A DNA stretch of 32,861 bases from Cryomorphaceae bacterium (GTDB lineage: Bacteria > Bacteroidota > Bacteroidia > Flavobacteriales_D > Crocinitomicaceae). Position 1 is the first letter of the stretch. Every line of letters starts with the position of its first letter. Positions 1-11,293 of this stretch are shown piece by piece. Where the stretch lies: assembly GCA_021300505.1 (NCBI GenBank), contig JAJTDQ010000017.1, positions 1-32,861 on the forward strand. The letters run 5' to 3'. A model generated the notes under the pieces. It was not told the origin of the DNA. It did not search any database and saw only the letters and a list, made by a program, of their open reading frames with translations. The position numbers were made by a program, and so were the translations under genes.

Positions 1-50
1 TTCAACTCTATATCCGAAGATTTTACTCTATTTACTACTTGTGCTGCCAT
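1..50 (-). CDS. rpsE: 30S ribosomal protein S5, N-terminal fragment (runs off window start)
   Basis: Reverse complement reads MAAQVVNRVKSSDIEL... directly downstream of rplR, the canonical spc-operon position. Confidence 0.8.
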   Translation of the reverse strand, partial: MAAQVVNRVKSSDIEL

Positions 51-53
51 TTC

Positions 54-407
54 TTAAAATTTAAGTCCACCTTCTCTTGCTGAGTCGGCCAACGATTTAA
101 CTCTACCGTGGTACAAATATCCATTGCGATCAAACACAACGGTCTCGATTCCAGCTTTTAATGCTTTTTCTGCTACTTCCTTACCAACAACTGATGCTTG
201 GTTGCTTTTGCTTCCATTTTCAGCTGCTTTGTTTTTGTAAGAACCAGCGGATGCTAGCGTTACTCCATTCACATCATCGATCAACTGAGCGTAGATCTGT
301 TTGTTACTGCGGAATACCGACAAGCGAGGCACCTTTGAAGTACCAGAAATTTTCTTTCTGATTCTTCTTTTAATTTTTGCTCTTCTGTTTAATTTACTGA
401 ATGCCAT
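54..407 (-). CDS. rplR: 50S ribosomal protein L18
   Basis: 117 aa; [18 protein letters not shown]...[28 protein letters not shown] typical of L18; synteny. Confidence 0.97.
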   Translation of the reverse strand: MAFSKLNRRAKIKRRIRKKISGTSKVPRLSVFRSNKQIYAQLIDDVNGVTLASAGSYKNKAAENGSKSNQASVVGKEVAEKALKAGIETVVFDRNGYLYHGRVKSLADSAREGGLKF

Positions 408-419
408 AACTATTAAGAA

Positions 420-974
420 TTATTTTTTACCTGCAGATTTACCAGCTTTTCTTCTGATTTCTTCTCCTACGAATCGAATACCTTTTCCTTTGTACGGTTC
501 TGGTTTACGAAGGGAACGAATTTTGGCAGCGACCTGGCCCAAGAGTTGTTTGTCGTACGATTCCAACGTTACAACAGGTGCCTTACCCTTTTGGGTGTCT
601 GCAGATACCTTAATTTCTGTCGGGAGTTCTAAAATAATCGCGTGAGAGTAACCCAATGCTAATTCCAACTGTTGTCCAGTTGCTGTTGCACGGTAACCTA
701 CACCGATAATTTCTAACTCCTTCTTGTACCCTTCTGAAACGCCTACAACCATATTTTGTACAAGCGCACGGTATAAACCATGCTTTGCACGAATGGATGG
801 GGCATCTGATTCGCGGCTGAAAGTGATTTCAGACCCTTCAATGTGCATTGCTACTCCTTCGCTAAACTCTTGAGACAATTCACCTTTAGGTCCTTTCACG
901 GTAACTACATTACCGGTCACCTTTACATCTACACCACTCGGGATGTTAACTGGGGATTTACCTATCCTTGACAT
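420..974 (-). CDS. rplF: 50S ribosomal protein L6
   Basis: 184 aa; MSRIGKSPVNIPSGV...RKPEPYKGKGIRFVGEEIRRKAGK. Confidence 0.98.
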   Translation of the reverse strand: MSRIGKSPVNIPSGVDVKVTGNVVTVKGPKGELSQEFSEGVAMHIEGSEITFSRESDAPSIRAKHGLYRALVQNMVVGVSEGYKKELEIIGVGYRATATGQQLELALGYSHAIILELPTEIKVSADTQKGKAPVVTLESYDKQLLGQVAAKIRSLRKPEPYKGKGIRFVGEEIRRKAGKSAGKK

Positions 975-991
975 TTCAAATTTACTTAAGA

Positions 992-1390
992 TTAATACAC
1001 GTAGCAGAGAACCTCTCCACCTACGTTTTGTTTTCTTGCTTCTTTATCCGTAATTACGCCTTTAGAAGTAGAGACGATTGCGATACCTAGACCATTCAAT
1101 ACGCGTGGCATTTCTGCTGAACCGCTATATTTTCTAAGTCCTGGACGAGAAGCTCTTTCGAGTTTCGTGATTGCCGGAACTTTTGTTGAATGGTTGTACT
1201 TCAAAGCGATCTTGATGACACCTTGTTTTCCGTCTTCTTCAAATTTATAATTCGTGATGTACCCTTGATCGAATAGAATTTGCGTCATTGCACGTTTCGT
1301 ATTCGAGCTTGGAATTTCTACCATTTTCAACCCAGCTGAACTTGCGTTACGGATGCGGGTTAGAAAATCTGCAATTGGATCAGTATTCAT
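992..1390 (-). CDS. rpsH: 30S ribosomal protein S8
   Basis: 132 aa; [16 protein letters not shown]...[31 protein letters not shown]. Confidence 0.98.
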   Translation of the reverse strand: MNTDPIADFLTRIRNASSAGLKMVEIPSSNTKRAMTQILFDQGYITNYKFEEDGKQGVIKIALKYNHSTKVPAITKLERASRPGLRKYSGSAEMPRVLNGLGIAIVSTSKGVITDKEARKQNVGGEVLCYVY

Positions 1391-1408
1391 AATTGTCTTT
1401 AATATTCG

Positions 1409-1723
1409 TTACCAACTTGCTTTTTTCACTCCTGGGATTTTTCCAGCAAGTGCCATTTCACGGAAAGTCACCCTTGATATTCCGAATTTACGCATGTATC
1501 CACGCGGACGACCTGTCAATCCACAGCGATTGTGCACGCGGACTTTAGATGAGTTCGCTGGCATTTTTTGTAGCGCCATCATAGCGTCCCACTTTGCTGC
1601 CTGAACTTCATCTGATGTCGAAGTCGATTTAAGGACCTTTGTCAGCTCCTCACGCTTTTTAGCATAACGGGCAACCAACTTTTCTCTTTTGCGCTCACGC
1701 GCTTTCATTGATTCTTTAGCCAT
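1409..1723 (-). CDS. rpsN: 30S ribosomal protein S14
   Basis: 104 aa; [16 protein letters not shown]...[26 protein letters not shown]. Confidence 0.97.
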   Translation of the reverse strand: MAKESMKARERKREKLVARYAKKREELTKVLKSTSTSDEVQAAKWDAMMALQKMPANSSKVRVHNRCGLTGRPRGYMRKFGISRVTFREMALAGKIPGVKKASW

Positions 1724-1728
1724 TTCCT

Positions 1729-2280
1729 TTATTTTTTAATGAATGGGAATCCGAATGCATCAAGAAGCGCTTTCGCTTCCTCATCACTTTCTGCTGATGT
1801 CACAAACGTGATATCCATTCCAAGAATGCGGTTTACCTTGTCAATATCAATTTCCGGGAAAATGATATGTTCTTTGATCCCGAGGTTGAAGTTTCCACGT
1901 CCATCAAATCCTTTCGGATTGATTCCACGGAAATCTCGTGTTCTCGGCAATGCTACAGCGAGCAAACGATCAAGGAAATCATACATTTTATCTCCACGAA
2001 GCGTTACTTTAGTTCCAATCGGCATTCCTTTTCTTAATTTGAAATTGGAAATATCCTTTTTAGAAATTGTAGTAATTGCTTTTTGTCCGGCGATCTTTGA
2101 AAGATCAGCAACCGCACTTTCGATTAGTTTCTTGTCGGCAACGGCATCTCCCATTCCCTGGCTCAAAACAATCTTTTTTAGTTTAGGCACACGCATAACG
2201 GTCTTGTACCCGAACTTTTCAGTCAATGTCGGAATGATTTCCGCACTGTACTTTTCCTTAAGTCTTGGTGAATAACTCAT
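1729..2280 (-). CDS. rplE: 50S ribosomal protein L5
   Basis: 183 aa; [18 protein letters not shown]...[12 protein letters not shown]...[16 protein letters not shown]. Confidence 0.98.
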   Translation of the reverse strand: MSYSPRLKEKYSAEIIPTLTEKFGYKTVMRVPKLKKIVLSQGMGDAVADKKLIESAVADLSKIAGQKAITTISKKDISNFKLRKGMPIGTKVTLRGDKMYDFLDRLLAVALPRTRDFRGINPKGFDGRGNFNLGIKEHIIFPEIDIDKVNRILGMDITFVTSAESDEEAKALLDAFGFPFIKK

Positions 2281-2597
2281 TACTTGATCTCCTCTCCTGT
2301 CTTTTTAGAATAACGAACTAATTTTCCTTTCGCATCAGCTTTGCGTCCTGTGCGTGATGCTGTTCCATTCGCTACAACCATCAAGTTAGAAACATGAATT
2401 GTTCCTTCTTTCTCAATGATTCCACCTTGTGGATCTGCTGCACTTGGTTTCGCGTGCTTCTTTACGAGGTTCACACCACCTACTGTGGCGCGAGACTTTT
2501 TGCGATCGATCATGAGGACTTGTCCTTCTTGACCTTTTGATTCACCGCTAATAACCTTCACGGTGTCGCCAACTTTAATGTGTAATTTCTGTTGCAT
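2280..2597 (-). CDS. rplX: 50S ribosomal protein L24
   Basis: 105 aa; [26 protein letters not shown] motif; synteny. Confidence 0.97.
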   Translation of the reverse strand: MQQKLHIKVGDTVKVISGESKGQEGQVLMIDRKKSRATVGGVNLVKKHAKPSAADPQGGIIEKEGTIHVSNLMVVANGTASRTGRKADAKGKLVRYSKKTGEEIK

Positions 2598-2609
2598 GAC
2601 GTCCTTCTT

Positions 2610-2978
2610 TTAAAGTACTTCGGGAGCAAGTGAAACAATCTTCATGTAGTTATTCTCACGAAGTTCACGCGCTACTGGTCCGAAGATACGGGTTCCACGC
2701 ATTTCGCCAGCCTGGTTAAGGATCACACATGCGTTATCATCGAAACGGATGTAAGAACCATCAGGTCGACGGACTTCTTTTCTTGTTCTAACTACGACAG
2801 CCTTGGCTACCGAACCTTTTTTCACGGCACCAGCGGGCATTGCGCTCTTGACAGCAACTACGATTTTGTCGCCAACAGAAGCATAGCGGCGTCTAGTTCC
2901 TCCGAGTACACGGATCACTAACACCTCTTTTGCTCCAGAGTTGTCTGCTACTGCAAGTCTTGATTCTGTTTGTATCAT
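2610..2978 (-). CDS. rplN: 50S ribosomal protein L14
   Basis: 122 aa; [37 protein letters not shown]. Confidence 0.98.
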   Translation of the reverse strand: MIQTESRLAVADNSGAKEVLVIRVLGGTRRRYASVGDKIVVAVKSAMPAGAVKKGSVAKAVVVRTRKEVRRPDGSYIRFDDNACVILNQAGEMRGTRIFGPVARELRENNYMKIVSLAPEVL

Positions 2979-2987
2979 TACTAAAAG

Positions 2988-3245
2988 TTATTTAGCTCGT
3001 TCAACAATTTCAACTAGTCTCCAGTTCTTTGATTTACTCAACGGTCGTGTTTCCATGATCTTTACAGTATCACCGATGTTACAATCGTTGTTCTCATCAT
3101 GAGCTACAAACTTTGTCGTTTTCTTTACGAACTTTCCATACTTCGGGTGTTTTACCTTACGTTCTACAGCTACCACAATTGATTTCTGCATTTTATCGCT
3201 GGTAACAACCCCGATTCGTTCTTTTCTTAAATTACGCTTTTCCAT
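2988..3245 (-). CDS. rpsQ: 30S ribosomal protein S17
   Basis: 85 aa; [40 protein letters not shown]. Confidence 0.97.
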   Translation of the reverse strand: MEKRNLRKERIGVVTSDKMQKSIVVAVERKVKHPKYGKFVKKTTKFVAHDENNDCNIGDTVKIMETRPLSKSKNWRLVEIVERAK

Positions 3246-3275
3246 TTCAAGCTAATTTCGTTTTTAAACAAGCAA

Positions 3276-3470
3276 CTAAGCCTGTGCTTCACGTTTGGTC
3301 AATTCAGTTTTCAATCGAGCCACCGTCTTTCTTACCATACGGATTTGGATCGGATTTTCCATCGGAGCTACTCCATGTGTCAATTTCATTTTCGTCAATT
3401 GACTAGAGAAATCTGCGATTCTGCTCTTCAGATCTTCCACTGAAAGTTTTGTGATTTCTTGCTGCTTCAT
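3276..3470 (-). CDS. rpmC: 50S ribosomal protein L29
   Basis: 64 aa; MKQQEITKLSVEDLKSRI...; position between rplP and rpsQ. Confidence 0.95.
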   Translation of the reverse strand: MKQQEITKLSVEDLKSRIADFSSQLTKMKLTHGVAPMENPIQIRMVRKTVARLKTELTKREAQA

Positions 3471-3476
3471 TTTCGT

Positions 3477-3905
3477 TTATTTTCCTGGTATAACATAATC
3501 GTTGCGCACAACGAATTTGCATTTCACCGGTAACTTTTGAGCTGCCAAACGCATTGCTTCTTTTGCAATTTCGTATGGTACACCGTCCGCTTCAAACATG
3601 ATGCGACCTGGTTTCACTACCGCTACCCAGTGACTTGGAGCCCCTTTACCTTTACCCATTCGGACTTCAGCCGGCTTTGAGGTTACCGGTTTGTCCGGGA
3701 AGATACGGATCCACACTTTTCCTTCACGCTTCATGTATCTGGTTACGGCGATACGTGAAGCTTCAATCTGGCGTGATGTGATCCATCCTGGCTCCAATGT
3801 TTTGAGACCAAAAGATCCGAAAGCGATGGTGCTACCTCTTTGAGCTTCACCTCTGTTTCTTCCTTTTTGAACTCTTCTAAATTTGGTTCTTTTTGGCTGT
3901 AACAT
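3477..3905 (-). CDS. rplP: 50S ribosomal protein L16
   Basis: 142 aa; [19 protein letters not shown]...[36 protein letters not shown]. Confidence 0.98.
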   Translation of the reverse strand: MLQPKRTKFRRVQKGRNRGEAQRGSTIAFGSFGLKTLEPGWITSRQIEASRIAVTRYMKREGKVWIRIFPDKPVTSKPAEVRMGKGKGAPSHWVAVVKPGRIMFEADGVPYEIAKEAMRLAAQKLPVKCKFVVRNDYVIPGK

Positions 3906-3929
3906 CTTCTACAAATTTTACTGTCCTTC

Positions 3930-4661
3930 TTACTTTTTCTTTCTCTTTGCAGCCATAGGTTTGCGTGCTCCCGAAGGACCAGCTCCTGGTTTTGCTGCAG
4001 AAGCAGACATTCCGACATTTGGTGACAAGTCACGTTTACCGTAAACTTCTCCCTTACAGATCCACACTTTGATACCAATGCGGCCGTAAGTTGTATGCGC
4101 TTCGGAAATCGCATAGTCGATGTCAGCTCTGAACGTATGTAACGGAGTACGTCCATCCTTGTACATCTCTGTACGAGCCATCTCTGCACCATTCAAACGT
4201 CCAGAAATCTTAACTTTGATTCCTTCAGCTCCCATGCGCATTGTGCTCGCAATTGCCATTTTAATGGCACGTCTGAACGAGATACGCGCCTCAAGCTGAC
4301 GAGCAATTCCGTCTGCCACTAAGCGTGCATCCAACTCTGGACGCTTTACTTCGAAGATGTTGATTTGAATCTCTTTCTTCGTAAGTTTTTTCAATTCTTC
4401 TTTAAGCTTATCTACCTCTTGACCACCTTTACCGATAATCACTCCCGGACGTGCCGTGTTGATTGTTACAGTAACCAGTTTAAGGGTGCGCTCAATAATA
4501 ATTTTTGAGATGCTCGCGCGTGACAATCTAGCATTCAAATACTTGCGGATTTGATCATCTTCAACGATCTTATCTCTGTAGCTGCCTTTGTCAAACCAAT
4601 TCGATTCCCATCCGAAAATGAACCCGAGTCTGTTTCCTATTGGATTTGTTTTTTGTCCCAT
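3930..4661 (-). CDS. rpsC: 30S ribosomal protein S3
   Basis: 243 aa; [15 protein letters not shown]...[18 protein letters not shown] (KH domain). Confidence 0.98.
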   Translation of the reverse strand: MGQKTNPIGNRLGFIFGWESNWFDKGSYRDKIVEDDQIRKYLNARLSRASISKIIIERTLKLVTVTINTARPGVIIGKGGQEVDKLKEELKKLTKKEIQINIFEVKRPELDARLVADGIARQLEARISFRRAIKMAIASTMRMGAEGIKVKISGRLNGAEMARTEMYKDGRTPLHTFRADIDYAISEAHTTYGRIGIKVWICKGEVYGKRDLSPNVGMSASAAKPGAGPSGARKPMAAKRKKK

Positions 4662-4670
4662 TTCTATTCC

Positions 4671-5066
4671 TTATTTAGAACCATCAACAACTATGGTCAC
4701 GTGATTCGATCTTTTTCTAATTCTGTGTGCACGGCCTTGTGGAGCTGCTTGAATTCTCTTCAGCATGCTACCTCCGCCCACTTCAATAGACTTCACGATC
4801 AATTTCTCATCCTCGATGCTCTTACCTTCGTTTTTCTGTTCCCAGTTAGCGATGGCAGAACGCAACAATTTAGCGAGACTTGTTGACGCATTCTTAGCAT
4901 TATGTTGCAATATGTTCAGAGCCTTATTCACTTCTACTCCCCTTACAAGATCTGCAACTAATCTCATCTTTCTTGGAGCGATCGGAGAATCATTTAGACG
5001 TGCAAACGCAATCGTCTTATTCATCTCTTTGATCAAATCTGCTCTTTCTCTCTTTCTAGCACCCAT
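4671..5066 (-). CDS. rplV: 50S ribosomal protein L22
   Basis: 131 aa; [25 protein letters not shown]...[20 protein letters not shown]. Confidence 0.97.
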   Translation of the reverse strand: MGARKRERADLIKEMNKTIAFARLNDSPIAPRKMRLVADLVRGVEVNKALNILQHNAKNASTSLAKLLRSAIANWEQKNEGKSIEDEKLIVKSIEVGGGSMLKRIQAAPQGRAHRIRKRSNHVTIVVDGSK

Positions 5067-5082
5067 TACTTTGCTATTTTAA

Positions 5083-5361
5083 TTATCTTTTTTTGTCTTT
5101 TTTATTCCCACCGTGACCACGGAAGTTACGTGTTGGAGAAAATTCACCCAACTTGTGACCAACCATGTTTTCTGTTACGAATACAGGAATAAACTTATTA
5201 CCATTGTGTACTGCGAAAGTCAGTCCCACAAAGTCTGGCGTAATTGTAGAAGCACGTGACCAAGTTTTGATAACTGCTTTACTGCTAGAGGCCTGTGCAT
5301 CATCCACTCGCTTCATTAGTTTGTAATGAACAAACGGTGGTTTTTTCAACGAACGACTCAT
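5083..5361 (-). CDS. rpsS: 30S ribosomal protein S19
   Basis: 92 aa; [19 protein letters not shown]...[18 protein letters not shown]. Confidence 0.98.
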   Translation of the reverse strand: MSRSLKKPPFVHYKLMKRVDDAQASSSKAVIKTWSRASTITPDFVGLTFAVHNGNKFIPVFVTENMVGHKLGEFSPTRNFRGHGGNKKDKKR

Positions 5362-5367
5362 ATCTTA

Positions 5368-6192
5368 TTATTTTTTTCTTCTTTCGATGATGAACTTATC
5401 TGAATATTTCTTCTTGTCACGTGTCTTGTAACCCTTAGCAGGCATACCATTACGTGAGCGTGGGTGTCCACCGGCGTTACGGCCCTCACCACCACCCATC
5501 GGGTGATCTACTGGGTTCATCACCACACCACGAACTCGTGGACGGCGACCCAACCAGCGTGAGCGTCCTGCTTTACCAGAAACAACCAAGTTGTGTTCAG
5601 CGTTCGACACCGAACCGATCGTTGCGAGACATGTCGTCAAGATCATACGTGTTTCACCTGAAGGCATCTTGATAATCGCATAACGACCATCACGTGCATT
5701 CAATTGAGCGTAAGTTCCTGCACCACGTGCAATAGCACCACCTTTCCCTGGCTTCAATTCGATATTGTGAATCACAGTACCTAGTGGTACGTCGCTCAGG
5801 AAAAGTGCATTTCCAACATTCGGAGCTGCATTTTTTCCAGATACAACTGTATCTCCCACTTTCAATCCGCTTGGAGCGATGATGTAGCGCTTTTCTCCAT
5901 CTGCATAGTACAACAAAGCGATGTGAGCTGTACGATTTGGATCGTACTCAATCGACTTTACTGTTGCAGGGATTTCGTGCTTATCGCGCTTGAAATCGAT
6001 GATGCGGTACTTTTGCTTGTGACCACCACCGATATAACGCATGGTCATACGACCATCATTGTTACGACCACCTGACTTCTTCTTGCTGGCAACCAAACTC
6101 TTTTCTGGAGAGCTTGCTGTTACCTCTGAATAGTCGCTGATGACCTTGTGTCTTTGCCCTGGAGTAATAGGCTTGAATTTTTTAAGACTCAT
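5368..6192 (-). CDS. rplB: 50S ribosomal protein L2
   Basis: 274 aa; [33 protein letters not shown]...[18 protein letters not shown]. Confidence 0.98.
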   Translation of the reverse strand: MSLKKFKPITPGQRHKVISDYSEVTASSPEKSLVASKKKSGGRNNDGRMTMRYIGGGHKQKYRIIDFKRDKHEIPATVKSIEYDPNRTAHIALLYYADGEKRYIIAPSGLKVGDTVVSGKNAAPNVGNALFLSDVPLGTVIHNIELKPGKGGAIARGAGTYAQLNARDGRYAIIKMPSGETRMILTTCLATIGSVSNAEHNLVVSGKAGRSRWLGRRPRVRGVVMNPVDHPMGGGEGRNAGGHPRSRNGMPAKGYKTRDKKKYSDKFIIERRKK

Positions 6193-6203
6193 TTGTCAGC
6201 TGC

Positions 6204-6503
6204 TTAAAAATTAGTAAATAAATCAATCGTCTCTCCATCTGCAACCGTTACCACAGCTTTTTTCCATTGCTTGCTTGGTTGCTCAACGATACCTTTGTTC
6301 GTAAACTTAACAGAGGATTTTCCACCGCCATAATTCATTGTACGCACTTCAGTAATACTGACTCCATACAATTTCTCGACGGCATTTTTGATCTCGATTT
6401 TGTTAGCTGAACGGTCTACAGCAAAAGTAAAACGGTTACGTTTCTCACTTGCTACTGTTGCTTTCTCAGTAATAATCGGTTTTTTGATAATTGTTCTCAT
6501 CAT
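6204..6503 (-). CDS. rplW: 50S ribosomal protein L23
   Basis: IIKKPIITEKATVASEKRNRFTFAVDRSANKIEIKNAVEKLYGV. ORF track starts at a TTG (6504-6506); tandem ATGs at 6503 and 6500 are more likely starts. Confidence 0.96.
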   Translation of the reverse strand: MMRTIIKKPIITEKATVASEKRNRFTFAVDRSANKIEIKNAVEKLYGVSITEVRTMNYGGGKSSVKFTNKGIVEQPSKQWKKAVVTVADGETIDLFTNF

Positions 6504-6506
6504 CAA

Positions 6507-7133
6507 TTAGTTTAATATCTTTTCGATCACTTCGATTGAACTTTCAGCCAGAACTACTTTTTTCGCGTTCAACACATCGTATGTGTTCACAGAGTCAGCG
6601 GTTACGACTTTCACGCGTCCAAGGTTACGTGAAGACAGATAAACATTGTCATTTTTTTCTCCAAGCACCATCAATACCTTCTCATTCGTAAGGTTCAATG
6701 CTGCCAACATTGCTTTGAAATCTTTCGTTTTCGCAGCGTCAAATTTCGGATCTTCCAAAATTAGGATTGAATCATTCTGAGCTTTGTAAGAGAATGCCGA
6801 CTTACGAGCCAGACGCTTCAATTTTACATTTAGCTTGAAATGATAGTTGCGTGGTTTTGGTCCGAAAATACGACCACCACCTACACGTGTACCAGACTTC
6901 ACACTACCTGCACGAGCTCCTCCTGTTCCTTTTTGTTTTTTCAACTTTTTGGTTGATCCGGAGATTTCAGCGCGCTCTTTTGATTTGTGAGTCCCTTGAC
7001 GACGGTTCGCCAAGTGTTGTTTCACATCCAAATAGATTGCGTGATCGTTTGGTTCAATTCCAAAAACTGTTTCTGAAAGCGTAACTTTCTTCGAAGTTGC
7101 TTTTCCTTTCGCGTCAAATACCTTTACTTCCAT
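6507..7133 (-). CDS. rplD: 50S ribosomal protein L4
   Basis: [44 protein letters not shown] at 7131-7133 overlaps the rplC TGA (TGATG junction); the ORF-track start at 7136 is GTG. Confidence 0.97.
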   Translation of the reverse strand: MEVKVFDAKGKATSKKVTLSETVFGIEPNDHAIYLDVKQHLANRRQGTHKSKERAEISGSTKKLKKQKGTGGARAGSVKSGTRVGGGRIFGPKPRNYHFKLNVKLKRLARKSAFSYKAQNDSILILEDPKFDAAKTKDFKAMLAALNLTNEKVLMVLGEKNDNVYLSSRNLGRVKVVTADSVNTYDVLNAKKVVLAESSIEVIEKILN

Positions 7134-7747
7134 CACTTCACAATTGTTACGGTTGAACCTTTAGAACCAGGGATTGATCCTTTTACAACGATCAAATTCT
7201 TATCAGCTAGTACTTTAAGCACTACCAAGTTTTCCATTACGATGCGCTTGTTCCCCATCTGACCCGCCATGCGCATTCCTTTGAATACACGTGCAGGATA
7301 TGAACATGCTCCAATTGAACCTGGCGCACGAAGACGGTTGTGCTGACCGTGAGTTGATTGACCAACACCACCGAAGCCATGTCGTCTTACCACCCCTTGG
7401 AAACCTTTACCTTTCGAAGTTCCTACTACACTAACGAACTCACCTTCCTCGAAGAGCTCAACGTTAATGCTATCACCGAGATTTACGTTATCAAAACCTT
7501 TAAACTCAACCAACTTCGACTTTGGCGAAGTGTTGGCCTTTTTAAAGTGACCTTTCAATGCGTTTGGCGTATTTTTCTCCTTGCGGTCGCCAAACCCCAA
7601 TTGAACGGCATCGTAACCATCTCTGTCTTGCGTCTTCACCTGAGTGACAACGCAAGGACCAGCTTCTATCACCGTGCATGGCAATGCTTTACCCTCGGCA
7701 CTGTAGATGCTAGTCATTCCGACTTTTCTACCAATAATTCCTGGCAT
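7133..7747 (-). CDS. rplC: 50S ribosomal protein L3
   Basis: 204 aa; [37 protein letters not shown]...[16 protein letters not shown]. Confidence 0.98.
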   Translation of the reverse strand: MPGIIGRKVGMTSIYSAEGKALPCTVIEAGPCVVTQVKTQDRDGYDAVQLGFGDRKEKNTPNALKGHFKKANTSPKSKLVEFKGFDNVNLGDSINVELFEEGEFVSVVGTSKGKGFQGVVRRHGFGGVGQSTHGQHNRLRAPGSIGACSYPARVFKGMRMAGQMGNKRIVMENLVVLKVLADKNLIVVKGSIPGSKGSTVTIVK

Positions 7748-7764
7748 ATTTTACTTTTTATGGA

Positions 7765-8073
7765 TTAAACAACTTTGATTTCTACGTCAACACCGCTTGG
7801 CAATTCCAAACGCATGAGCGCATCAACAGTCTTAGAAGAAGAGCTGTAGATATCGAGCAAACGCTTGTATGCGCAAAGCTCAAACTGCTCACGTGCTTTC
7901 TTGTTCACGTGTGGTGACTTCAATACAGTGTAAATTCTTTTGTGTGTAGGCAATGGAATTGGTCCGCTTACTACTGCACCTGTTGACTTCACTGTTTTCA
8001 CGATCTTCTCTGCTGACTTATCAACGAGGTTGTGATCGTATGACTTCAATTTTATTCTGATTTTCTGACTCAT
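7765..8073 (-). CDS. rpsJ: 30S ribosomal protein S10
   Basis: 102 aa; [25 protein letters not shown]...[29 protein letters not shown]. Confidence 0.98.
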   Translation of the reverse strand: MSQKIRIKLKSYDHNLVDKSAEKIVKTVKSTGAVVSGPIPLPTHKRIYTVLKSPHVNKKAREQFELCAYKRLLDIYSSSSKTVDALMRLELPSGVDVEIKVV

Positions 8074-8087
8074 CTGAATTGTAATTT

Positions 8088-10193
8088 TTATGCTGTTACT
8101 TTACCGCTTGCTTTCGCTACTACATCATCTGCTACGTTCTTTGGAGCCTCTGCATAGTGAGAGAATTCCATTGAAGAACTTGCACGACCTGAAGACAACG
8201 TACGAAGTTGTGTTACATATCCGAACATTTCCGAAAGTGGAACATCGGCTTTAACTACCTTAGAACCTGCACGGTCATCCATTCCACGAATCACACCACG
8301 ACGACGGTTCAAGTCACCTACGATATCACCCATGTTTTCTTCTGGAGTAACCACTTCCATCTTCATGATTGGCTCAAGAAGGATTGGACGTGCATTTTTC
8401 AATGCTGCACGGTATGCCATTTTCGCACACAATTCGAAAGACAATGAATCTGAATCGACTGCGTGGAATGAACCATCCAACAATTCAACTTTCATTGCTT
8501 CAATTTGGAAGCCAGCCAAGACACCATTTTTCATTGATTCCTTGAATCCTTTCTCTACTGAAGGGATAAATTCACGAGGAATGTTACCACCTTTCACAGA
8601 GTTCACGAACTCAAGACCTTTTTTCGCTTCATCCTCTTGCGGAGAAATTTTAACAACGATATCGGCAAATTTACCACGACCACCCGATTGTTTTTTGTAC
8701 ACTTCACGGTGATCAATTGTTGCTGTAATGTTCTCACGGTAAGATACCTGTGGAGCTCCTTGGTTTACTTCAACCTTGAACTCACGCTTCAAACGGTCAA
8801 CGATAATCTCCAAGTGAAGCTCACCCATTCCAGAGATAATTGTTTGTCCAGTTTCTTCGTCAGTATTCACACGGAATGTTGGATCTTCTTCAGCAAGTTT
8901 GTTCAACCCAATACCCAATTTATCTTGATCCGCTTGAGTTTTAGGCTCAATTGCGATACCGATAACCGGCTCAGGAAAGTTCATCGACTCAAGAACGATT
9001 GGTGCATTTTCAGCACACAATGTATCTCCTGTACGAATATCTTTAAATCCAACCAACGCACCGATATCTCCAGCACCAAGCTCATCAATTTGATTTTGCT
9101 TATTCGCGTGCATTTGGAAGATACGAGAGATACGCTCTTTGTTGTTTGTACGTGTGTTCAAAACATAAGAACCTGCAGGCAATTTACCTGAGTACGCACG
9201 TGTAAAGCACAAACGACCTACGAAAGGATCTGTTGCAATTTTAAATGCCAAACCTGCAAACGGCTCATCATAAGATGGCTGACGCGTGATAGGCTCATCT
9301 GTCTTAGGATTGATTCCTGTGATTGCCTCGATATCCAATGGTGAAGGAAGAATCTCCATTACCATGTCCAACATTGCTTGTACCCCTTTGTTTTTGAAAG
9401 AAGAACCACACATCATTGGGACTACTTTACCAGAAATAGTCGCTTGACGCAATGCATCAAGAATTTCTCTTTCTGTCAATGAGTTCTCATCTTCGAAGAA
9501 TTTCTCCATCAAGCTCTCATCGAATTCAGCAACCGCCTCCAACAATTCGCTGCGCAACTTACGTGCGTCGTCGATAATGTCAGCAGGGATTTCAACTTCT
9601 TTAAACGTCATTCCTTGGTCAGCGTCGTTCCAAACGATACCTCTCCAATTGATCAAGTCAACAACACCTTTGAAATTATCTTCTTCACCGATGTTGATTT
9701 GAAGTGGCAATGCATGACTACCCAACATTTCTTTCACTTGCTTACAAACATTCAAGAAGTCAGCACCCTGACGGTCCATTTTGTTTACAAACCCGATACG
9801 TGGAACATTGTAGTTATTCGCCAAACGCCAGTTTGTTTCAGATTGTGGTTCAACACCATCAACCGCAGAGAACAAGAATACCAATCCATCCAATACACGC
9901 AATGAACGATTCACCTCAACGGTGAAGTCAACGTGTCCTGGGGTATCGATAATGTTGATGTGGTATTTTGTACCACGGTAGTTCCAGCTCACTGTAGTCG
10001 CCGCTGAAGTAATGGTAATACCACGCTCCTGCTCTTGCTCCATCCAGTCCATTGTTGCACCACCCTCGTGTACCTCACCAATTTTGTGGTTTACACCCGA
10101 GTAATACAAAATACGCTCAGTGGTAGTCGTTTTACCTGCATCAATGTGAGCAGCGATACCAATGTTACGTGTGTATTTAAGATCTCTTGACAT
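8088..10193 (-). CDS. fusA: Translation elongation factor G
   Basis: 701 aa; [19 protein letters not shown]...[21 protein letters not shown]; str-operon location between rpsG and rpsJ. Confidence 0.98.
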   Translation of the reverse strand: MSRDLKYTRNIGIAAHIDAGKTTTTERILYYSGVNHKIGEVHEGGATMDWMEQEQERGITITSAATTVSWNYRGTKYHINIIDTPGHVDFTVEVNRSLRVLDGLVFLFSAVDGVEPQSETNWRLANNYNVPRIGFVNKMDRQGADFLNVCKQVKEMLGSHALPLQINIGEEDNFKGVVDLINWRGIVWNDADQGMTFKEVEIPADIIDDARKLRSELLEAVAEFDESLMEKFFEDENSLTEREILDALRQATISGKVVPMMCGSSFKNKGVQAMLDMVMEILPSPLDIEAITGINPKTDEPITRQPSYDEPFAGLAFKIATDPFVGRLCFTRAYSGKLPAGSYVLNTRTNNKERISRIFQMHANKQNQIDELGAGDIGALVGFKDIRTGDTLCAENAPIVLESMNFPEPVIGIAIEPKTQADQDKLGIGLNKLAEEDPTFRVNTDEETGQTIISGMGELHLEIIVDRLKREFKVEVNQGAPQVSYRENITATIDHREVYKKQSGGRGKFADIVVKISPQEDEAKKGLEFVNSVKGGNIPREFIPSVEKGFKESMKNGVLAGFQIEAMKVELLDGSFHAVDSDSLSFELCAKMAYRAALKNARPILLEPIMKMEVVTPEENMGDIVGDLNRRRGVIRGMDDRAGSKVVKADVPLSEMFGYVTQLRTLSSGRASSSMEFSHYAEAPKNVADDVVAKASGKVTA

Positions 10194-10198
10194 ACTGA

Positions 10199-10669
10199 TT
10201 AAAATCTAAAATGTGAGAATGCTTTGTTTGCCTCAGCCATTCTTAATGTATCTTCTTTTTTCTTGTAAGCAGCACCTTCTTCTTTGGACGCAGCGATGAT
10301 TTCAGCGGCAAGTTTCCCAGCCATTGTTTTCTCGTTACGACGACGTGCGTACCCGATCAACCATTTCATTGCAAGTGATGCCTTACGGTCTTCACGAACA
10401 GGAGTTGGGATTTGGAAAGTAGCTCCACCTACACGGCGGCTACGAACCTCAACACTTGGAGTAACATTTTCCAATGCTTTTCTCCAAACGTCTAATCCCT
10501 CTTGGTCTTCTAATTTTTTGTCTACGATTTCTAATGCGTCATAGAATATTTTGAACGCTAAACTCTTTTTCCCATCCAGCATGAGGTTGTTCACGAATTT
10601 CGTTACTACGACATCGTTGAACTTTGGATCCGGGAGAATCGCTATCTTTTTGGCTTTTCTTCTTCTCAT
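10199..10669 (-). CDS. rpsG: 30S ribosomal protein S7
   Basis: 156 aa; [46 protein letters not shown]. Confidence 0.98.
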   Translation of the reverse strand: MRRRKAKKIAILPDPKFNDVVVTKFVNNLMLDGKKSLAFKIFYDALEIVDKKLEDQEGLDVWRKALENVTPSVEVRSRRVGGATFQIPTPVREDRKASLAMKWLIGYARRRNEKTMAGKLAAEIIAASKEEGAAYKKKEDTLRMAEANKAFSHFRF

Positions 10670-10685
10670 CTCTTCAAGGATTTAA

Positions 10686-11063
10686 TTATTTCTGTTTAGG
10701 TCTTTTCGTTCCGTATTTAGAACGACGTTGTTTTCTTCCTTCAACACCAGCTGTATCTTCAGCTCCGCGAACAATGTGGTAACGTACCCCTGGTAAATCT
10801 TTTACCCTTCCACCACGCACAAGCACCAAAGAGTGCTCTTGCAAGTTGTGACCTTCACCACCAATGTATGCATTGACCTCTTTTCCATTGGTCAAGCGCA
10901 CTCTGGCAACCTTTCTCATCGCCGAATTCGGCTTCTTTGGTGTAGTTGTGTAAACACGAACACACACCCCTTTACGCTGGGGACATGAATCAAGTGCAGC
11001 AGACTTACTCTTCTTGACTACCGCTGTTCTTCCTTTGCGAACTAACTGTTGAATAGTTGGCAT
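10686..11063 (-). CDS. rpsL: 30S ribosomal protein S12
   Basis: 125 aa; [15 protein letters not shown]...[22 protein letters not shown]...[31 protein letters not shown]. Confidence 0.98.
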   Translation of the reverse strand: MPTIQQLVRKGRTAVVKKSKSAALDSCPQRKGVCVRVYTTTPKKPNSAMRKVARVRLTNGKEVNAYIGGEGHNLQEHSLVLVRGGRVKDLPGVRYHIVRGAEDTAGVEGRKQRRSKYGTKRPKQK

Positions 11064-11119
11064 AAAATACTCTTAATTAATAATAATATAAAATTGCCCC
11101 AAACGCACTTTGAGGGGTG

Positions 11120-11149
11120 CAAAGATACTAGATTTAAAATACAAAGCAA
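11120..11149 (-). promoter_or_regulatory. Bacteroidetes-type promoter driving the rpsL...ribosomal superoperon
   Basis: On the minus strand: TTG (11149-11147), N19, TATCTTTG (11127-11120), matching the Bacteroidetes -33/-7 consensus TTG-N17-23-TAnnTTTG, about 55 nt upstream of the rpsL ATG. Confidence 0.65.
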
Positions 11150-11293
11150 GGGGATCAGAAAAAAAGATGCATGTTTTTCACAATATCGTGTTCACATCTT
11201 CCTTTAAAAAAAGCACAAAATGGCTTGAAGACCCGAAAATAGAAAGATTTTCATCAACTAAGTAAGCAATTAATCCGAAAAAATAAATTTCGC

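Noticed and set aside
1739-2275. 178-aa + strand ORF antisense to rplE
   Set aside because: Mirror ORF of a highly conserved ribosomal gene; no recognisable protein features.
3743-4192. 149-aa minus ORF overlapping rpsC/rplP
   Set aside because: Out-of-frame shadow of rpsC and rplP; both true genes are intact.
8208-9905. Several + strand ORFs (up to 184 aa) antisense to fusA
   Set aside because: Shadow ORFs opposite EF-G; composition and lack of motifs suggest they are non-coding.
11160-11215. Possible inverted repeat AAGATG...CATCTT in the rpsL-upstream spacer
   Set aside because: Only ~6 bp with a ~25-nt loop in AT-rich DNA; not distinguishable from chance.
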